Both the position numbers and the translations under genes were made by a program. A stretch of 64,000 nt of DNA from Maritimibacter sp. DP1N21-5. GTDB lineage: Bacteria > Pseudomonadota > Alphaproteobacteria > Rhodobacterales > Rhodobacteraceae. A model generated the notes under the pieces. The model saw nothing but the letters and a program-made list of their open reading frames with translations, had not been told where the DNA came from and did not search any database. Location of the stretch: the NCBI RefSeq assembly GCF_019218295.1, contig NZ_JAHUZF010000004.1, positions 434,001 to 498,000 of the forward strand, given 5' to 3'. Of this stretch, positions 60,490-64,000 are shown in pieces (position 1 is the first letter of the stretch; each line of letters opens with the position of its first letter).

Positions 60490-60695
60490 CCTGCGAGACC
60501 TGCCGCTACTGGTCCGAACTGATCGCGCACGCCCAAGGCGGCGCGGTCTACGCATGGTGCCTGAACCAGACCGCGCCCGTGCCCAACGCGGACGACCGCT
60601 ACACCCCGTCCCATCACAACTGCCCGCAGCACGCTGAAGCCACGTTCGGCGCCATCGACATGCCCGGCGCAGCCGAAGCCTACGAAGAGGAGTAA
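60486..60695 (+). CDS. Cys-rich small phage protein
   Basis: 69 residues, GTG start at 60486. CETCRYWSEL, AWCLNQTAP and HHNCPQH give a likely metal site of the kind seen in many phage proteins. Function unknown. Confidence 0.6.
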   Translation: MTCETCRYWSELIAHAQGGAVYAWCLNQTAPVPNADDRYTPSHHNCPQHAEATFGAIDMPGAAEAYEEE

Positions 60696-60701
60696 AATCC
60701 A

Positions 60702-61208
60702 ATGAAAATCGAACTGAAGAACATCAAGTATTCGTCCTTCGCCTCGCAGGAAACCAACTGCTACGACGCGGCGCTCTACATCGACGGTCGCAAGATCGGC
60801 AACGTGGGCAACACCGGCACCGGCGGCTCGGATTACTTCTACCCGTCCGCGAACCCGAGCATCCATCAGAACCGCGATGCACACGCTCGCGCGGACGCAT
60901 GGTGCAAGGCCAACCTGCCCGCCGTCGAACTCGGCGAGGGCTTCGACCCCGTGCCCGCCGATTTGGAACTCCATTGCGGCGCGCTCTTGGATGACTATCT
61001 CCTGACCCGCGATCTGCGCTCCAACCTCAAGCGCAAGGTCCTGTTCACCATGCCCGGTGACACAAGCGTCTACTTCATCACACCCGCGAAGGGTCAGCAG
61101 CTTCAGCCCAGCCACATCAGCACGTGCCGACAGCGCCACCCCGACGCCACCATCCTCAACGATCTGCCCGAGCCCGAGGCTCTGGCGATCTACCGCGCGG
61201 GGGTCTGA
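60702..61208 (+). CDS. Conserved phage protein of unknown function
   Basis: 168 residues. The start KIELKNIKYSSFASQETNCY and GRKIGNVGNTGTGGSDYFY is a pattern I know from other phage and prophage proteins, no function assigned. ATG follows GAGGAGT. Confidence 0.68.
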   Translation: MKIELKNIKYSSFASQETNCYDAALYIDGRKIGNVGNTGTGGSDYFYPSANPSIHQNRDAHARADAWCKANLPAVELGEGFDPVPADLELHCGALLDDYLLTRDLRSNLKRKVLFTMPGDTSVYFITPAKGQQLQPSHISTCRQRHPDATILNDLPEPEALAIYRAGV

Positions 61209-61210
61209 TC

Positions 61211-61402
61211 ATGGGCGATAATCGCACCATCGACGTAGATCTGCGCGAACTTGCCACGATCCTTGCCGCGCTTCGCTACATGCAGCGTGACATGGTGGAG
61301 GAAGGCGACCAGTGGGAGCCCGGTGACATCTCCACCAACGGCGGCATACTCACGCCCCTAACCGTCGAGGACATCGACGCGCTCTGCGAAAGGATCAACT
61401 GA
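61211..61402 (+). CDS. Small phage protein
   Basis: 63 residues from ATG 61211 (VDLRELATILAALRYMQRDM). Shares one base with the next gene. Function unknown. Confidence 0.58.
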   Translation: MGDNRTIDVDLRELATILAALRYMQRDMVEEGDQWEPGDISTNGGILTPLTVEDIDALCERIN

Positions 61403-61785
61403 TGGCGACCAGACCAAGCGACTCGGTTTTCATCGGCGTCGATTTCGGCACCGCGCCGCCGGAAACGAAGCAACGTTTCGAGCCGGAAACCCATCCTGCC
61501 ATGGTCGAACTGGCAATGACGCTGCATCGGCTTGGTGACGACATCGTGCAGCATCGCATCGAAACCGATCCCATGCCGCGCACCAACCAGCACCGTGCCG
61601 CCGAGGGGCAGTTTCTCTGCGACCTCATGGAGAGGATGACCGGCGTCGATGAACTCGAGGATCAGATCGCGGATGCAATCACGCAACTCATGCACCTTGC
61701 CCGCTGGATCGACGTGGATTTCGATGCCTGCATGACCACGGCGAAGATCAACTTCGACGCCGAGGTGGATGAGGAAGAAGGGTGA
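61402..61785 (+). CDS. Helical acidic phage protein
   Basis: 127 residues. The C-terminal helix pair (DELEDQIADAITQLMHLARW, IDVDFDACMTTAKINFDAEV) has a spacing reminiscent of all-alpha NTP pyrophosphatase-like or host-takeover proteins, but no catalytic set is clear. Followed by a terminator. Confidence 0.58.
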   Translation: MATRPSDSVFIGVDFGTAPPETKQRFEPETHPAMVELAMTLHRLGDDIVQHRIETDPMPRTNQHRAAEGQFLCDLMERMTGVDELEDQIADAITQLMHLARWIDVDFDACMTTAKINFDAEVDEEEG

Positions 61786-61806
61786 AACACCGCACAACGT
61801 AACTCA

Positions 61807-61837
61807 AACAGGCCGGGGATCACCTCCCGGCCTGTTT
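61807..61837 (+). terminator. Terminator in the right arm
   Basis: CAGGCCGGG (61809-61817) pairs with CCCGGCCTG (61826-61834), 8-nt loop, then TTT. A 9-bp stem, extendable by flanking AAA/TTT. Confidence 0.7.
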
Positions 61838-61864
61838 GCACGCCGGAGAACCGCTGATTTAAGG

Positions 61865-61882
61865 GACATTTCCCTATAAGAG
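61865..61882 (+). promoter_or_regulatory. Candidate promoter with CTATAAGAG motif (second copy)
   Basis: TATAAG at 61875-61880 within CTATAAGAG, identical to the -10 region at 60233-60241; a GGGA/TCCC palindrome sits just upstream. It precedes the gene at 61915 right after a terminator, so a fresh start of transcription is expected. Confidence 0.5.
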
Positions 61883-61914
61883 TTTTCCCGGACCATCACG
61901 CACAGGAGACCCCC

Positions 61915-62292
61915 TTGGACGACAAACTTGCCTACCTGACCATGGCTCTCGAATACCAGCGCATCCACATGAGCCTGCGCCCCGTGGATCGCCGCCCCGA
62001 ACGCCTGCGGATACGCGCGGCCATCTTGGAGATGGACGAAGCGCCCGCCGAGACCGCCGAGACCTTGCAACGCCTCATGGCCTATACCGTCGAGGATATG
62101 CCGCCCACTGGCGACGACCTCGCGGTCTTGGTCGACACCCTGACCTTCCGTCTGGGCGAGACAAACCGCGCCGACGCATGGCGTCACATCGGTATGAGCC
62201 CCAACCATGGCCGCGACCTGTTCACGCGCCGCCTGTCCGGCGTGGCATGGCCGCTCTGGTTCACGCTGCGCCACCACGCCTTGGGAGAGTGA
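61915..62292 (+). CDS. Phage HTH-type protein
   Basis: 125 residues from TTG 61915, supported by GGAGACCCCC. C-terminal SPNHGRDLFTRRLSGVAWPL followed by WFTLRHHALGE is a conserved phage pattern that probably forms a DNA-binding helix set. Confidence 0.65.
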   Translation: MDDKLAYLTMALEYQRIHMSLRPVDRRPERLRIRAAILEMDEAPAETAETLQRLMAYTVEDMPPTGDDLAVLVDTLTFRLGETNRADAWRHIGMSPNHGRDLFTRRLSGVAWPLWFTLRHHALGE

Positions 62293-62294
62293 TC

Positions 62295-62615
62295 ATGGCA
62301 TTCACCGATGAAAAGATCACGACGATCAGGACATGGTTCGGCATTGATGGAATGCCCGAGCGGAGGCTCAATCATCGCCTTGTGAATCCCGAGACAGGAC
62401 GCCCCTTCGAGATTTCCGGGCGCGCGCTGGACGACGCGGTGTTCTACGCGAACGAGATGCGAGATTTGACGCTCTATCACCAGCTCACCAAACAGCGCGC
62501 CGTTCGGGCGCAACTGGTCCATGCCCTCATGGCTAAGGTTGAGCGACAGATCATCGAAGACATCGAGCGCGGTGAAGGGTGGGACGAGTGGAAGGAGAGG
62601 ATCGCTAAGTCATGA
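62295..62615 (+). CDS. Phage protein of unknown function
   Basis: 106 residues from ATG 62295, mostly helical (AVRAQLVHALMAKVERQIIE). ATGA overlap with the next gene. Function unknown. Confidence 0.6.
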   Translation: MAFTDEKITTIRTWFGIDGMPERRLNHRLVNPETGRPFEISGRALDDAVFYANEMRDLTLYHQLTKQRAVRAQLVHALMAKVERQIIEDIERGEGWDEWKERIAKS

Positions 62616-63064
62616 GGCTGCACGCAATCACCTTCTGGGATGACGATGATGCTGTCGGTCGTGAAATGGCGCTCGTCAGAATATTCGTCGGGCACACCAT
62701 CATTGTCATCAGTGAGGCGAGCACATACCGGGCCATGGGACCGATACTCACCCACCCGCGCGATGGTCGCATCGGCACCCGGTATGAGCGTGTCGATCCA
62801 CCCAAGGCCGACCGCTGGACCGACGACCAGATCGCCGAGATGCGCGCGGTCAACCCAGACGCGGAGCCGTTTGAGGTCAATCGACTTGCGAAGCCAACAC
62901 CGCGCGACCTGTTCGACTACCGCAGCACGATCAGGGACCGGTTCAAGGGTGATGCCAAGATCGACCAGCGTGATGTTCTTCCTGAGATCGCCGAGATGCG
63001 CGAGGTCTTCGAGCGAATGGACGACGAGCAGTGGGAAAGGTTCAAGTCAGGTGAGATCACATGA
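62612..63064 (+). CDS. Phage protein of unknown function
   Basis: 150 residues. HAITFWDDDDAVGREMALVR at the start, then DQIAEMRAVNPDAEPF and acidic helices. No family known to me. 4-nt overlap at both ends. Confidence 0.58.
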   Translation: MRLHAITFWDDDDAVGREMALVRIFVGHTIIVISEASTYRAMGPILTHPRDGRIGTRYERVDPPKADRWTDDQIAEMRAVNPDAEPFEVNRLAKPTPRDLFDYRSTIRDRFKGDAKIDQRDVLPEIAEMREVFERMDDEQWERFKSGEIT

Positions 63065-63456
63065 GCGCGCGCCCAGACTTCGAGGGTGACGAGGCGGGCC
63101 GATGCGGTGCCTGCGGATCCCGGAACATGAAAACCACGATCCTGCCCGACAGTGGCACGCTCATGGGCCGGTGCCTGGAATGTGGTCGCGTTCAGGACGT
63201 GGAAACTCGAGACTGGCCGGAATCGACGCCATGCGACGACTGCGCGTTTCGCAAGGGCTCGCCCGAGCGGGCCGACCCATACCGATGGGCGCAGATGGAG
63301 GAGATCGTGCGCGAAGGTCCCGCCTTTCATTGCCACAAGGGCCTGCGTCGAGACATCGACACCGGCGCCTATGACATGCCGGATCGGCGCACTGGCCGCG
63401 TCACCGTCTGTGCGGGCTGGCTCAACGCACACGCCGCGCACCTGCGCAAAGGCTGA
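63061..63456 (+). CDS. Cys/His-rich phage protein with zinc ribbon
   Basis: 131 residues. CGACGS and CLECGR form a zinc ribbon; CDDCAFRKGSPE, FHCHKG and VCAGWL make a second metal site typical of a recurring phage family without known function. Confidence 0.68.
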   Translation: MSARPDFEGDEAGRCGACGSRNMKTTILPDSGTLMGRCLECGRVQDVETRDWPESTPCDDCAFRKGSPERADPYRWAQMEEIVREGPAFHCHKGLRRDIDTGAYDMPDRRTGRVTVCAGWLNAHAAHLRKG

Positions 63457-63462
63457 TCTGGC

Positions 63463-63494
63463 GTCGGATTAATTACCGGCCCTACTAATCCGAC
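63463..63494. repeat. 9-bp inverted repeat upstream of terminase
   Basis: GTCGGATTA (63463-63471) and TAATCCGAC (63486-63494) are perfect arms with a 14-bp spacer in the non-coding gap before the terminase gene. It could be a terminase recognition (pac/cos) site or a terminator without T tract. Confidence 0.5.
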
Positions 63495-63533
63495 AGGCCA
63501 GTAGACCCTCCAAATGGCCGATCCCGCAGTCCG

Positions 63534-63562
63534 TTGACTGGATAATTCTCCACAGGCACAAT
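63534..63562 (+). promoter_or_regulatory. Candidate late promoter before terminase
   Basis: TTGACT (63534-63539), exact 17-nt spacer, CACAAT (63557-63562). Expected start near 63569, 20 nt before the terminase ATG. Confidence 0.5.
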
Positions 63563-63588
63563 GCCCGCGAGCAGTAAGCGGCGGGCAA

Positions 63589-64000
63589 ATGGGCGACCTG
63601 ACCGAAAAACAAGCCCGGTTCGTGGACGAATATCTAATCGACCTCGACGGCAAGAATGCCGCGGTCCGTGCAGGATACGCGGAGAAACATGCTGCCTCGC
63701 AGGCCTCGGCCATGCTCAAGCAGCCCCACATCATCAAGCACCTCAACGCCCGGCGCGCAGCTCGCAATGAGCGCGTGGAGGTGAGCCAGGATCGCGTGCT
63801 GATGGAAATCGCCCGCGTCGCCTTCGCCAATTACCGCCAGTTCATCAGGATCGCGAATGACGGGCTCCCGTATTTCGACTTCTCGACCATCGGCGAGGAC
63901 GCCGAAATCATGGCCGCCGTCGCCGAGATCACCGTGGAAGAGTTCACACTCGGGCGCGGAGATGACGCCCGCGAGGCGATCAGGACCAAGGTCAAGCTCC
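63589..64000 (+). CDS. Terminase small subunit, partial
   Basis: 137 residues visible before the window ends. The start GDLTEKQARFVDEYLIDLDG and KNAAVRAGYAEKHAASQAS form the HTH domain of Terminase_2-type small subunits. It binds the phage packaging site and directs the large subunit. Marks the beginning of the late, structural region outside the window. Confidence 0.87.
   Translation, partial: MGDLTEKQARFVDEYLIDLDGKNAAVRAGYAEKHAASQASAMLKQPHIIKHLNARRAARNERVEVSQDRVLMEIARVAFANYRQFIRIANDGLPYFDFSTIGEDAEIMAAVAEITVEEFTLGRGDDAREAIRTKVKL

Overview
The window is high-GC alphaproteobacterial DNA, most probably from the Rhodobacteraceae (Roseobacter group). The evidence is the gene content and layout: a divergent frcR/frcBCA fructose locus, TauE/SafE next to a TIGR02186-type protein, an SH3-domain protein divergent from a D-2-hydroxyacid dehydrogenase, an Fe-S (6-4)-type photolyase and a GcrA-like HTH gene. 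The genus cannot be fixed from sequence reading alone.

Positions 1 to about 43,200 are chromosome. In order: a truncated membrane protein and nadE; a secreted protein with 18 MORN repeats; sulfide:quinone oxidoreductase and a TetR regulator, with an ATTC-N8-GAAT palindrome in the sqr promoter region; an Fe-S photolyase and an SDR; leuA behind a newly read leucine attenuator peptide (LeuL) whose promoter suggests a leaderless message; a CDF metal exporter, a capsule-type glycosyltransferase, an SH3 protein, a hydroxyacid dehydrogenase, a lipoprotein with an HELVH motif, a dimethylglycine/sarcosine dehydrogenase-type enzyme and a GFA protein; tRNA-Ala(CGC), trxC, and two tandem geranylgeranyl-reductase-like flavoproteins. 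Next comes a glycine-cleavage operon (gcvT-gcvH-SRPBCC-VOC-gcvP) headed by a tandem glycine riboswitch, then a class IV aminotransferase, the frc locus, ktrAB with a universal stress protein, nfuA-tsaB-rimI, punA, TauE/SafE, ychF and a sugar-phosphate transferase.

From tRNA-Ser(GCT) at 43,207 to the end the DNA is a tailed-phage prophage. The right end lies outside the window. A single leftward operon of about 29 genes (56,217 down to 43,565) has 19 of its 28 junctions as exact 4-nt start/stop overlaps. It encodes RecT, a sliding-clamp homologue, a GapR/DUF2312 protein, an HNH nuclease, a PD-(D/E)XK-like protein, a Gp88-like Cys-rich protein and many small unknowns. The control region (56,218-56,974) holds a small XRE repressor, a divergent Cro-position gene and three 14-bp palindromes. 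One palindrome lies between the -35 and -10 of the leftward promoter, whose leader also carries strong hairpins. The rightward arm begins with a winged-helix replication gene that contains iterons and an AT-rich purine tract, like the origin inside lambda O. It continues with a GcrA-like protein, an MT-A70 methyltransferase and small genes, and reaches the terminase small subunit at 63,589, which the window cuts. No integrase is visible beside the tRNA. Three 12-bp GTGACCC repeats there may be recombinase arm sites.

The most interesting new observations are the LeuL attenuator, the prophage operator/promoter architecture and leader hairpins, the candidate origin inside the replication gene, and the phage-encoded clamp/GapR/RecT set.
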